Below, one piece after another: positions 25,385 to 33,273 of a stretch of 52,510 bases of DNA. The notes under the pieces are model-generated. The model ran no database searches and had not been told where the DNA came from. It saw only the letters and a program-made list of their open reading frames with translations. The position numbers were made by a program, and so were the translations under genes. This DNA comes from Magnetococcales bacterium (lineage in GTDB: Bacteria > Pseudomonadota > Magnetococcia > Magnetococcales > JADGAQ01): positions 1 through 52,510 of the forward strand of contig JADGAQ010000008.1 in assembly GCA_015231925.1 (NCBI GenBank). The letters are read 5' to 3'. Position 1 is the first letter of the stretch; each line of letters starts with the position of its first letter.

Positions 25385-27610
25385 ATGAGCCCCCGTGATC
25401 TTCATGACGACGACCTGAACAAGGCCTTCCAGGAGACTCCGGTGCCCCCCGCCGGGGAAGAGGCCCGTCGCAAAGCCATCGAAACGGCCCTTTCGGCTTT
25501 TTCAGCCCAACCTCAAAATATTTTCCAAGGATTCCCGCCGCCGCCTCGTCTCAATCCCGTGAGAGCATGGATTCGACACCTCATGGGAGATTGGACAATG
25601 ACCACCTGGCAAAATTGGAAAAACATCACGGCGTTGCTGGTGACGGCGGCCTGCGTAACGCTGCTGATCGTCCAGCCGGACATGAAACAGAGCCTGCAAA
25701 CCGGCCGGATGCCGACGACTTCGCTCGAAGGCGCTCCTCCGGCGACGGTTCCCCTCCCGTTAGGGAATGTCCAAGACGGATTGACCGCCACACCGCAACA
25801 ACCGGCGAAAGCACTTTCCCCTTCCCCGGCGCCCGCTCCACAGGGGGATCGCGCCATCAATCAGTCCCAGGACAGGGAGAAGGCCAACCGGCTTGCCCAA
25901 CGTGAAGCGGTGCCGGGGCCGGAAGCGAAACGCGCACCCAAACCGGAACCCAGGCCGGAGCCCAAACCGGAGCCCAAACTGTCCAAGCCGGAGCCAATGC
26001 CATCCAAACCGATGATGTTCAATCTGGAATCGGCGATATTGAAGCATATGGCCGAATCGGCTCCGACCGACGCATCGATGGCAAGGACGACGGGTTCGGA
26101 CAAAAAGACCGAAGCCCAGGCCATGCCGACGGTGTCGGGCTTGGCCAAAATCGCGCCTGCGCCTTTGGTGGTCGAGGAAAACCGGGATCGCTTTCGTGCC
26201 TTTGACGACAATCCGATGCAGGTCACCCGGGAGCATCCGGTTTCCACTTTTTCCGTGGATGTGGATACCGCTTCCTATGCCTTTGTGCGCCGGCTGATCA
26301 ACAGCGGACAAAAACCCGCGCCGGATGCGGTGCGGGTGGAGGAGATGATCAACTATTTCGATTACGACTATCCGTTGCCAAAGGAGCGCACGGAGCCGTT
26401 TGCCACCTCGGTAAACCTTTATCCCTCGCCGTGGAATCCCGAGACGCGCCTGATGCAGATCGGCATCCGGGGCTATGAGCTGTCCAGGGAGAAGCGTCCC
26501 CAGGCCAATCTGGTCTTCCTGGTGGATGTTTCCGGCTCCATGAATGCACCGGACCGGCTGCCGCTGGTCAAGCAGTCCCTGGCCATGTTGGTGAACCATC
26601 TGGAAGCGGAAGACCTGATCTCCCTGGCGGTGTATGCCGGGAAATCCGGCACGGTGCTGGAGCCGACGCCGGTCAAGGAACGGAGCAAAATTCTCGCGGC
26701 GCTGGAGCAGTTGCAGGCGGGTGGATCGACGGCGGGTGGAGAGGGCATCCGTCTGGCTTATGAGCTGGCGCAGAAGAACTTCAAATCCGAGGCGGTGAAC
26801 CGGGTGATTTTGGCCACGGACGGGGATTTCAACGTCGGCATCACCGATCCCGAGGCGCTCAAAGGCTTTGTGGCGGAAAAACGTAAGACCGGAGTCTTCC
26901 TGTCGATTTTGGGAGTTGGTCGGGGCAATTATCACGACCGGTTGATGCAGGATCTGGCGCAGAACGGCAATGGCGTGGCCAATTACGTCGATACCTTGAA
27001 CGAGGCCCGCAAACTGTTGGTTGAGGAGGCTTCCGCCAACCTCTTTCCCATTGCCAAGGATGTCAAAATCCAGGTGGAGTTCAACCCGGCGCGGGTGGCG
27101 CAGTATCGCCTGATCGGATATGAAACCCGCGCCCTGAAGCGGGAAGACTTCAACAACGACAAAGTGGATGCCGGTGACATCGGTTCCGGACACCGGGTGA
27201 CGGCGCTTTATGAGATTGTCCCGGTGGGCAGCCGTGGAACGATGATCGACCCGTTGCGTTATGGGGCGGAAGCCAAGGCGGAAGAGCAGGCGGTTGTGGA
27301 TCCGAAGGCGGAGTACGCCTTTCTCAAGATCCGTTACAAACTGCCCAAGGAGGAGACCAGCAAGCTGATAACCCGTCCCGTGACCGAACGTGATGCGGTG
27401 GCGCGGTTACAGGATGCTTCTTCCGAGGCCCGGTTCGCCACGGCGGTGGCGGCGTTCGGTCAGAAGCTGCGGGGTGGGAAGTATCTGGGAGATTTCGATT
27501 ACAAGGCAATCATCGATCTGGCCAACGAGGCCAAAGGCAAGGATGAGTTCGGCTATCGTGCGGAGTTCGTGGGGATGGTGCGTCTGATGCAGGCGATGGA
27601 CAAACCCTGA
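25385..27610 (+). CDS. Membrane-anchored von Willebrand factor type A protein (YfbK-like), possible anti-sigma
   Basis: 741 aa. Order: a cytoplasmic N-terminal segment (about 1-78); one transmembrane helix (NWKNITALLVTAACVTLLIV, about 79-98); a Pro/Lys/Glu-rich linker with repeated KPEP units; the VWF N-terminal domain (FSVDVDTASYAFVRR); a VWA domain with intact MIDAS DVSGSMN (Asp381), a Thr in GGSTAGGEG and Asp in ATDGDFNVG; then a DUF3520-like C-terminal domain. The VWA part would lie in the periplasm. ATG 25385 has GGAGG 9 nt upstream; a TTG at 25376 is too close to that RBS. Position behind an ECF sigma gene and the N-terminal cytoplasmic segment suggest an anti-sigma role; this is inferred. 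Confidence 0.88.
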   Translation: MSPRDLHDDDLNKAFQETPVPPAGEEARRKAIETALSAFSAQPQNIFQGFPPPPRLNPVRAWIRHLMGDWTMTTWQNWKNITALLVTAACVTLLIVQPDMKQSLQTGRMPTTSLEGAPPATVPLPLGNVQDGLTATPQQPAKALSPSPAPAPQGDRAINQSQDREKANRLAQREAVPGPEAKRAPKPEPRPEPKPEPKLSKPEPMPSKPMMFNLESAILKHMAESAPTDASMARTTGSDKKTEAQAMPTVSGLAKIAPAPLVVEENRDRFRAFDDNPMQVTREHPVSTFSVDVDTASYAFVRRLINSGQKPAPDAVRVEEMINYFDYDYPLPKERTEPFATSVNLYPSPWNPETRLMQIGIRGYELSREKRPQANLVFLVDVSGSMNAPDRLPLVKQSLAMLVNHLEAEDLISLAVYAGKSGTVLEPTPVKERSKILAALEQLQAGGSTAGGEGIRLAYELAQKNFKSEAVNRVILATDGDFNVGITDPEALKGFVAEKRKTGVFLSILGVGRGNYHDRLMQDLAQNGNGVANYVDTLNEARKLLVEEASANLFPIAKDVKIQVEFNPARVAQYRLIGYETRALKREDFNNDKVDAGDIGSGHRVTALYEIVPVGSRGTMIDPLRYGAEAKAEEQAVVDPKAEYAFLKIRYKLPKEETSKLITRPVTERDAVARLQDASSEARFATAVAAFGQKLRGGKYLGDFDYKAIIDLANEAKGKDEFGYRAEFVGMVRLMQAMDKP

Positions 27611-27623
27611 AGTGACCGGGAAG

Positions 27624-27649
27624 GCCGGGGAGGATTGCTCCTCCCCGGC
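27624..27649. terminator. Hairpin between convergent genes
   Basis: GCCGGGGAGGA-TTGC-TCCTCCCCGGC, a perfect 11-bp stem, sits between the VWA gene (+) and the DUF2283 gene (-). No U-tract follows in either direction. It may still act as a bidirectional transcript-end structure. Confidence 0.55.
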
Positions 27650-27663
27650 GGGATCAGATGGGG

Positions 27664-27861
27664 TTACCCGACCACGGCATATTCCACGGCACGGGGGTTG
27701 TCCATGCGCGTGCTGGCTTGCAGAATCTCCATCCCCACCAGATTTCCTGCCTGGTCATAGTCCAGAATGACACCGGGTTTTGCTTCATCACTTTCTTCGA
27801 TGTGGTGATCATTGAAGAGGATGCGCATGACATCCACCTCCGGGTCATAGGTGACTTTCAT
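27664..27861 (-). CDS. DUF2283 family protein, putative antitoxin
   Basis: 65 aa, acidic and beta-rich, with the DUF2283 hallmarks MKVTYDPEVDVMRILFND, GVILDYDQAGNLVGMEIL and a C-terminal AVEYAVVG. ATG 27861 has GGAG about 7 nt upstream and overlaps the DUF4258 stop as ATGA. It is paired with a DUF4258 gene, a combination commonly seen in toxin-antitoxin-like loci. DUF2283 is generally assumed to be the antitoxin there. No DNA-binding domain is visible. Confidence 0.82.
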   Translation of the reverse strand: MKVTYDPEVDVMRILFNDHHIEESDEAKPGVILDYDQAGNLVGMEILQASTRMDNPRAVEYAVVG

Positions 27862-28118
27862 GGTGTTCTCCAATATTTGTTGATTTTGCTGGTACGATAA
27901 ACAGTGACAACCACTTCAGGATCTGTCATCGGATTGATGATCACTCTGACCAGAAATACACCTTTATCTTCAAAATCAACAATCGATTGATAAGCAACCA
28001 AGCCTGCTCTTTCCGGAACGATTTGCTGCGGTTCAGACAGAATGGCCTCGACAACATCTTTGTTGATGCTACGTTGGGCCATCTCCTCCAAGGCGTGTTG
28101 AGAAAATCGGTGGTGCAA
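27858..28118 (-). CDS. DUF4258 family protein, putative toxin
   Basis: 86 aa. HHRFSQHALEEMAQRSINKDVVEAIL at the N-terminus and a DKGVFLVRVIINPM...VVVTVYRTSKINKYW C-terminus are typical of DUF4258, a small RelE/BECR-like basic fold. The start appears to be TTG (28118); the only in-frame ATG would remove part of the conserved N-terminus, so translation may be weak or the 5' end altered. It is the first gene of the pair and is coupled to DUF2283. RNase activity is a family-level hypothesis. Confidence 0.75.
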   Translation of the reverse strand: MHHRFSQHALEEMAQRSINKDVVEAILSEPQQIVPERAGLVAYQSIVDFEDKGVFLVRVIINPMTDPEVVVTVYRTSKINKYWRTP

Positions 28119-28134
28119 TAGAATTTGCTTTCTG

Positions 28135-28266
28135 GGCCTTGATCATCGTTTTGGCCAATGGGTCGTCGCGTCTGCCTTCTTGACGGGCATCTGATTGGAA
28201 AAACGCATCAATTTCCGGATCTGTCCCAACTTCCCGACCGGTTTGGCCCAAACGATGATCAAGGCC
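28135..28266. repeat. 24-bp inverted repeat flanking an 84-bp segment
   Basis: The left arm 28135-28158 (GGCCTTGATCATCGTTTTGG...) and right arm 28243-28266 are reverse complements with one mismatch. The segment between carries no supported gene. It lies upstream of the DUF4258 gene and may be an operator-like or transposon-remnant structure. Confidence 0.7.
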
Positions 28267-28271
28267 GGAAA

Positions 28272-28327
28272 GTCAAAGGACAGAACATTTCCTTTTTTTA
28301 CTTTTTAAAGGATAATATATTGAAAGG
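28272..28327 (-). repeat. AT-rich 55-bp repeat, solo reverse copy
   Basis: GTCAAAGGACAGAACATTTC, then a shortened CTTTTTTTACTTTTTAAAGG (the GATA of TTTTGATACTT is lost) and ATATTGAAAGG. No forward partner was found between 27610 and here. It lies 14 bp past the trpA stop codon. Confidence 0.85.
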
Positions 28328-28341
28328 CAACGGAATCATAC

Positions 28342-29139
28342 TCAACTCCGCAGGCCCCTGAAGAACTCTCCCACCGCCTCCGCCCCTTTCCGATCGTGAA
28401 TATCGATGGCGGCGGAACCCACCACGGCGATTTCGGCAATACCGGCCAGGGCGGCGACATCCTCCGGCCCCTTGACCCCGAACCCCACCGCCAGCGGTAC
28501 CGAAGTCACCCGGCGGCAGCGCTGCAAAAACCCTCCCAGGCTGCGCCCGAAATCGGTCTCCTGCCCCGTGACCCCTTTGCGGGCCACGCAGTAGGCAAAG
28601 CCGCTGGCCGGTTTCCCCAACTCCTCCAGACGGGCATCGGTGGTCATGGGGGTGAAAAGCTGGATCCAGTCCATCTTTCGGGTGGTGGCCGCCGCCATGG
28701 CCTCGGTGGCCTCCTCCAGCGGCAGGTCGGGAATGATCAAACCCTGCAATCCCGCCGCCGCCGTCTCCTCCATGAACCGATCCACCCCGCGGGCGAAAAG
28801 GATGTTGCAATAGGTCATGCCTAAAAAGGGAATCGCAAAATCCCGGACGATCTCCTTCATGAAACGCAAACCGTCGCTCACCTTGAAACCCCGCTCCAAC
28901 GCTTCCTGATTGGCCCGGGCAATGACCGGACCATCGGCCATGGGTTCGGAAAAGGGAATTTGCAGCTCCATGATATCGACTCCCGCCGCCACCATGGCGG
29001 CGATGACGCGCCGGTTCTCCTCCAGAGAGGGATAACCCAGAACCAGATGGGACATGAGCAGCACCGGTTGCGCCGTACCGGCTTCACGACGCTTGTTCAG
29101 TGCGGCGCGCAGGGTTGCTTCCAGAGGAGAGGCGGTCAT
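28342..29139 (-). CDS. trpA: Tryptophan synthase alpha chain
   Basis: A TIM-barrel subunit that cleaves indole-3-glycerol phosphate to indole and glyceraldehyde 3-phosphate. The catalytic Glu58 (IMELQIPFSEP) and Asp69 (MADGPVIARAN) are present, as are the phosphate loops GFGVKGPEDV and VVGSAAI. The active-site segment reads LQIPFSEP rather than the usual LG(I/V)PFSDP, and the N-terminal LLMSHLVLGYPSLEENRR is unusual, so this is a diverged TrpA. It lies 3 bp downstream of trpB. At 265 aa the length is normal. Confidence 0.93.
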   Translation of the reverse strand: MTASPLEATLRAALNKRREAGTAQPVLLMSHLVLGYPSLEENRRVIAAMVAAGVDIMELQIPFSEPMADGPVIARANQEALERGFKVSDGLRFMKEIVRDFAIPFLGMTYCNILFARGVDRFMEETAAAGLQGLIIPDLPLEEATEAMAAATTRKMDWIQLFTPMTTDARLEELGKPASGFAYCVARKGVTGQETDFGRSLGGFLQRCRRVTSVPLAVGFGVKGPEDVAALAGIAEIAVVGSAAIDIHDRKGAEAVGEFFRGLRS

Positions 29140-29142
29140 GAC

Positions 29143-30378
29143 TCAGGACTCCTTGTCGAGGGCGGCGTACTGGGCGGCTTTTTCCTGGATGAAGGCCCGC
29201 CAGGGTCGATCCTCCAGGGCGTCGGCGATGGTGAAGATGTCCTTGTCGCCCCGTCCGGAAAGATTGACGATCACCAATCCACCGGCAGGCAAACCGGGCA
29301 TCTCCCGGAAGGCGGCGGCCAGGGCGTGGCTCGACTCCAGCGCGGGAATGATACCCTCCCGCCGCATCAGCCGTTGCAGGGCTTCAACCACTTCGCTGTC
29401 GGTGGCGGCTTCGAACCGGATGCGACCGTTCTCCTTCAGATGGGCCAGAATGGGGGAAACCCCCACATAATCGAGCCCGGCGGCCACGGAGTGGGTCTCC
29501 CGCATCTGGCCGTCCTCGTCCTGCAGAAAATAGGTGCGATAGCCCTGAGCGGTGCCGATACGGCCTTCGGTGGATGCCAGCCGGGCGGCGTGCAGCCCGC
29601 TCTCCAATCCCTTGCCACCCGCTTCGACGCCGATCAGCTCCACCGTGTCGTTGAGAAAGCCCTGAAAGATGCCCAGGGCGTTGGAACCGCCACCCACGCA
29701 GGCATAGACCCGATCGGGCAGACGTCCCTCCTGACGCAGAATCTGCTCCCGGGCCTCCCGACCGATGACGGACTGAAACCAGGAGACCATCTCCGGAAAG
29801 GGATGGCAGCCGCAGGCGGTGCCCAGCACGTAATGGGTATCCTCCATGCTGCCAACCCAGTCGCGCATGGCCTCGTTGATGGCGTCCTTGAGGGTCTGGG
29901 AGCCGGAGGTGACGGAAACCACCCGGGCGCCGAGCCGCTCCATCCAGAAGACGTTGGGCCGTTGCCGGGCCACATCCTTGGCGCCCATGTAGATGACGCA
30001 CTCCAAACCCAGCCGCGCCGCCATGGTGGCGGTGGCCATGCCGTGCTGCCCGGCGCCGGTTTCGGCGATGACCCGCCGTTTGCCCATGCGCTTGACCAGC
30101 AAGCCCTGTCCCATGACATTATTGGCCTTGTGAGCCCCGGTCTGGTTGAGATCCTCCCGCTTGATGTAGAGACGCCGCCCGAAATCCCGGGAAAGGTTCT
30201 CCGCGAAGGTCAGGGGCGTGGGGCGACCGGCGTAGTTTTCCATCAGGTGCAGATAGTCGGCCCAGAATTGGGGATCTTCCTTGGCCTCCCGGAAGGCAAC
30301 CGCCAGTTGCCGGATGGTTTCATGCAGAATTTCCGGGATGAAGGCCCCGCCGAAGGGACCGAAATAGCCAGCTTTCAT
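29143..30378 (-). CDS. trpB: Tryptophan synthase beta chain
   Basis: A PLP enzyme joining indole and serine to make tryptophan. The PLP Lys84 is in NQTGAHKANN, the ETGAGQHGMATATMAA loop carries the catalytic Glu, the PLP phosphate loop is CVGGGSNALG, and the C-terminus is LSGRGDKDIFT. One motif differs from most TrpB: GTACGCHPFPEM instead of G(T/S)xxGPHP(Y/F)P. At 411 aa it is typical. The first residues MKAGYFGPFGGAFIPE match the family start. trpF and other trp genes are not in the window. Confidence 0.95.
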   Translation of the reverse strand: MKAGYFGPFGGAFIPEILHETIRQLAVAFREAKEDPQFWADYLHLMENYAGRPTPLTFAENLSRDFGRRLYIKREDLNQTGAHKANNVMGQGLLVKRMGKRRVIAETGAGQHGMATATMAARLGLECVIYMGAKDVARQRPNVFWMERLGARVVSVTSGSQTLKDAINEAMRDWVGSMEDTHYVLGTACGCHPFPEMVSWFQSVIGREAREQILRQEGRLPDRVYACVGGGSNALGIFQGFLNDTVELIGVEAGGKGLESGLHAARLASTEGRIGTAQGYRTYFLQDEDGQMRETHSVAAGLDYVGVSPILAHLKENGRIRFEAATDSEVVEALQRLMRREGIIPALESSHALAAAFREMPGLPAGGLVIVNLSGRGDKDIFTIADALEDRPWRAFIQEKAAQYAALDKES

Positions 30379-30565
30379 GGAACGCTCTTTCGATGGTGGG
30401 AAGGGGAGCCACGTCGGCAGTTTAACCGGCTACACCGTTTCGGACCAGAGCTGGCGCATTTTCGGCAAGTATTAGGTGGCGCACGACGAGAGCAAGAGAT
30501 ATCATCTATAAAAAAATGGGCACAATGGTGGCTGGTCCACCCGATACTGGAGAGGAGGAACGATC

Positions 30566-30958
30566 ATGACTGGGAAAATGACCGCATTCCTGCTGGCGGT
30601 AGGTCTGAGTGTGTCGGTGGTTTCGGGGGTTGCGGCCACGGAGGAGGAACTGCCCTCCACCAAGGTCAGTTTCAGGGAAGATGTCATGCCCATCCTGCAG
30701 ATGCGTTGCCTGGAATGCCATCGTACCGGTGGACCGGGGGAAGTCTACTCCGGATTGAACATGGAGACCTTCGAAGGGTTGATGCGGGGCACCCGCTTCG
30801 GACCGGTGGTGGTGCCGGGCCAGGCCATGGTGAGCAATCTGAACGTGATGGTGGAAGGCAAGGCGGGTATTCGCATGCCGCACAATCGCAAACGGCTGAC
30901 CAAATGCGAGACCAAAATCCTCCGGGATTGGGTCAACCAGGGGGCCAAGAACAATTAG
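30566..30958 (+). CDS. Small secreted c-type cytochrome (monohaem)
   Basis: 130 aa with a Sec signal peptide (about residues 1-23), then FREDVMPILQMRCLECHRTG holding one haem-binding CxxCH (Cys48, Cys51, His52). A likely distal Met lies in GIRMPHN, and the C-terminal ILRDWVNQGAKNN helix is typical of class I mono-haem and planctomycete-type cytochrome domains. RBS GGAGG precedes ATG. A substrate of the ccm system encoded upstream. Redox partner is unknown. Confidence 0.85.
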   Translation: MTGKMTAFLLAVGLSVSVVSGVAATEEELPSTKVSFREDVMPILQMRCLECHRTGGPGEVYSGLNMETFEGLMRGTRFGPVVVPGQAMVSNLNVMVEGKAGIRMPHNRKRLTKCETKILRDWVNQGAKNN

Positions 30959-30979
30959 TGCAACGTGATTTTCCGGATT

Positions 30980-31003
30980 CCAGGGCGGTGTTCGCCGCCC
31001 TGG
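30980..31003 (+). terminator. Hairpin after the cytochrome gene
   Basis: CCAGGGCG-GTGTTCGC-CGCCCTGG forms an 8-bp perfect stem 21 bp after the cytochrome stop and 33 bp before galU. No U-tract follows, so termination would be partial at most. Confidence 0.35.
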
Positions 31004-31036
31004 TGAACCTCTCTCCTGTGCCATGAATTGACCACC

Positions 31037-31933
31037 ATGATGAAGGTACGCAAGGCTGTATTCCCGGTTGCGGGGTTGGGAACACGTTTTCTGCCGGCCA
31101 CCAAGGCAGTGCCCAAGGAGATGCTGGCGGTGGTGGACAAACCGCTCATCCAGTATGCGGTGGAAGAGGCCCGCGAGGCGGGTATCGAGCAGTTCATCTT
31201 CGTGACGGGTCGGGACAAGGGCGCCATGGAGAGCCATTTCGACTACGTCCCCGAGCTGGAACAGAATCTCAAAAGCCGGGACAAGGAGGCGCTGCTCAAG
31301 GCGGTGCGGGATGTGGTGCCCGACTCCGGCACCATGGTCTATACCCGCCAGAACCTGCCCCACGGTCTGGGGCACGCGGTCTGGTGCGCCCGGGAGCTGG
31401 TGGGACGGGAACCCTTCGCGGTCATCCTTCCGGACGATCTGGTCCATGCCGAGGTTCCGGTTCTGAAGCAGATGGTGGAGCAGTTCGAGCAGTACGAGGC
31501 CTCCATCGTGGCGGTGCGCGAGGTGGCCCGGGGCGATACGGACAAGTACGGCATTCTGGATGTGGAAGGCGGTCCGAGTCAGGATACGGTGGTGCGGGTA
31601 CGCGGGCTGGTGGAAAAACCGTCGCCGGAAAACGCCCCCTCCACCCTGGCCATCATCGGACGCTACATCCTGATGCCGGAGATCTTCCCCCTTCTGGGGC
31701 AGCACCGGGAAGGGGCCGGAGGCGAGGTGCAGCTCACCGACGCCATGGCCCAGCTTCTGGTCAAACAGTCCCTCTACGGCTACCGTTTCGAGGGAACCCG
31801 CTTCGATTGCGGCAGCAAGACCGGTTTTCAGATGGCCAATCTCTATTACGCTCTGGAACGTTCCGAAATGCGTTCCACCCTGCTGCCGTTCATGCAGGAA
31901 CAGCTTGCCAAATGGCATTCTCCCCAGAATTGA
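31037..31933 (+). CDS. galU: UTP-glucose-1-phosphate uridylyltransferase
   Basis: Makes UDP-glucose from UTP and glucose 1-phosphate. The nucleotide-binding motif AVFPVAGLGTRFLPATKAVPKEML and KPLIQYAVEEA are at the N-terminus, followed by QNLPHGLGHAVWCAREL, VILPDDLV, KYGILDVEGG, GRYILMPEIF and GYRFEGTRFDCGSKTGF. At about 298 aa it is typical. ATG 31037 or the adjacent ATG 31040 could start the protein. It begins the galU-ugd-pgm-pyrD-ispH run. Confidence 0.95.
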   Translation: MMKVRKAVFPVAGLGTRFLPATKAVPKEMLAVVDKPLIQYAVEEAREAGIEQFIFVTGRDKGAMESHFDYVPELEQNLKSRDKEALLKAVRDVVPDSGTMVYTRQNLPHGLGHAVWCARELVGREPFAVILPDDLVHAEVPVLKQMVEQFEQYEASIVAVREVARGDTDKYGILDVEGGPSQDTVVRVRGLVEKPSPENAPSTLAIIGRYILMPEIFPLLGQHREGAGGEVQLTDAMAQLLVKQSLYGYRFEGTRFDCGSKTGFQMANLYYALERSEMRSTLLPFMQEQLAKWHSPQN

Positions 31934-31952
31934 CTAACCAAGGATGGTCAAA

Positions 31953-33269
31953 ATGCGTATAACCATGATTGGCACCGGATACGTTGGTCTGGTATCGGGG
32001 GCCTGTTTTTCGGAATTCGGTGTGGATGTAACCTGCACGGACACCGATGCGGGCAAGATCGAGCGGCTGAACCGGGGAGAGATTCCCATTTACGAACCGG
32101 GTTTGGACCGGCTGGTGGTGCGCAACCATCAGGCGGGGCGGCTGCATTTTTCCACCGACACCGGCACGGCGGTGGCCCAGTCGGATGTGGTCTTCATCGC
32201 GGTGGGCACGCCGGAACGCAAGGAGGACGGCGCGGCGGACCTGAGCTACGTTTTCGACGCGGCCCGCACCATTGCGCGGCACATGCAGGGTTTCACGGTG
32301 GTGGTGACCAAATCGACGGTGCCGGTGGGTACCGGGGCCCAGGTGGCCCAGTTGATCCGGGAAGAGAATCCGGACGCCGACTTCGCCATGGCCTCCAACC
32401 CGGAATTTCTGCGGGAAGGTTCGGCCATCGAGGATTTCATGCGACCCAACCGGGTGGTCATCGGGGTCGATTCCGAACGGCCGGTGGAGCTGTTGCGGGA
32501 GTTGTACCGTCCCCTCTACCTGATCGAAACCCCGATTCTGTGGACCAACATTCCCTCCTCGGAGCTGATCAAATACGCCGCCAACGCCTTTCTGGCCACC
32601 AAAATCACCTTCATCAACCAGATGGCCAATCTGTGCGAGAAGGTGGGAGCCGATGTCCACAAGGTGGCCAAGGGCATGGGGCTTGACCAGCGCATCGGCA
32701 GCAAGTTCCTGCACCCCGGTCCGGGTTACGGCGGCTCCTGTTTCCCCAAGGACACCCTGGCGCTGATGCGCACGGCGGCGCAATACGGCGAGCCGGCCAC
32801 GGTCGTGGAGGCGGTGGTTGCGGCCAACCAGCGGCAGAAGGAACGCATGGTGACCAAAATCAAGGAGGCTTTTCGGGCTCCCTTGCAGGGGGCGGTGATC
32901 GGCGTGCTGGGGCTGACCTTCAAACCCAATACCGACGATATGCGCGACGCCCCCTCCCTGACCATTCTGCCCGGACTGGTGGCGGAAGGGGCCAAGGTGA
33001 AAGCCTTCGATCCCGAAGGCATGCATGAGGCCAGGCAGTTCCTGCCGGATATCACCTACGTGGAGAACGTCTATGCCGCCTGCGAGGGCGCGGACGCCCT
33101 GCTGATCCTGACGGAGTGGAATCAGTTCCGCAATCTGAACCTGAATCGCATCAAGCAGATCATGCGGCCCCGGGAGCATGGGGAGTACCTGCTGTGCGAT
33201 TTCCGCAACATCTACGAGCCCGACACCATGCGCCGGGCCGGCTTCCAATACGTGTGCGTGGGGCGCTGA
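31953..33269 (+). CDS. ugd: UDP-glucose 6-dehydrogenase
   Basis: Oxidises UDP-glucose to UDP-glucuronate with NAD. N-terminal Rossmann motif ITMIGTGYVGLVSGACFSEFG, the catalytic Cys263 in GPGYGGSCFPKD, Lys in SELIKYAANAFLATKI, and GLTFKPNTDDMRDAPS in the C-terminal domain. ATG 31953 has AAGGA 8 nt upstream; ATG 31944 adds three residues. 438 aa. Together with galU it supplies UDP-glucuronate for extracellular polysaccharide or lipopolysaccharide. Confidence 0.96.
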   Translation: MRITMIGTGYVGLVSGACFSEFGVDVTCTDTDAGKIERLNRGEIPIYEPGLDRLVVRNHQAGRLHFSTDTGTAVAQSDVVFIAVGTPERKEDGAADLSYVFDAARTIARHMQGFTVVVTKSTVPVGTGAQVAQLIREENPDADFAMASNPEFLREGSAIEDFMRPNRVVIGVDSERPVELLRELYRPLYLIETPILWTNIPSSELIKYAANAFLATKITFINQMANLCEKVGADVHKVAKGMGLDQRIGSKFLHPGPGYGGSCFPKDTLALMRTAAQYGEPATVVEAVVAANQRQKERMVTKIKEAFRAPLQGAVIGVLGLTFKPNTDDMRDAPSLTILPGLVAEGAKVKAFDPEGMHEARQFLPDITYVENVYAACEGADALLILTEWNQFRNLNLNRIKQIMRPREHGEYLLCDFRNIYEPDTMRRAGFQYVCVGR

Positions 33270-33273
33270 GACC

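Noticed and set aside
28069-28251. 60-codon minus-strand frame overlapping DUF4258
   Set aside because: It begins at TTG, lacks an RBS, overlaps the better supported DUF4258 gene, and covers the inverted repeat.
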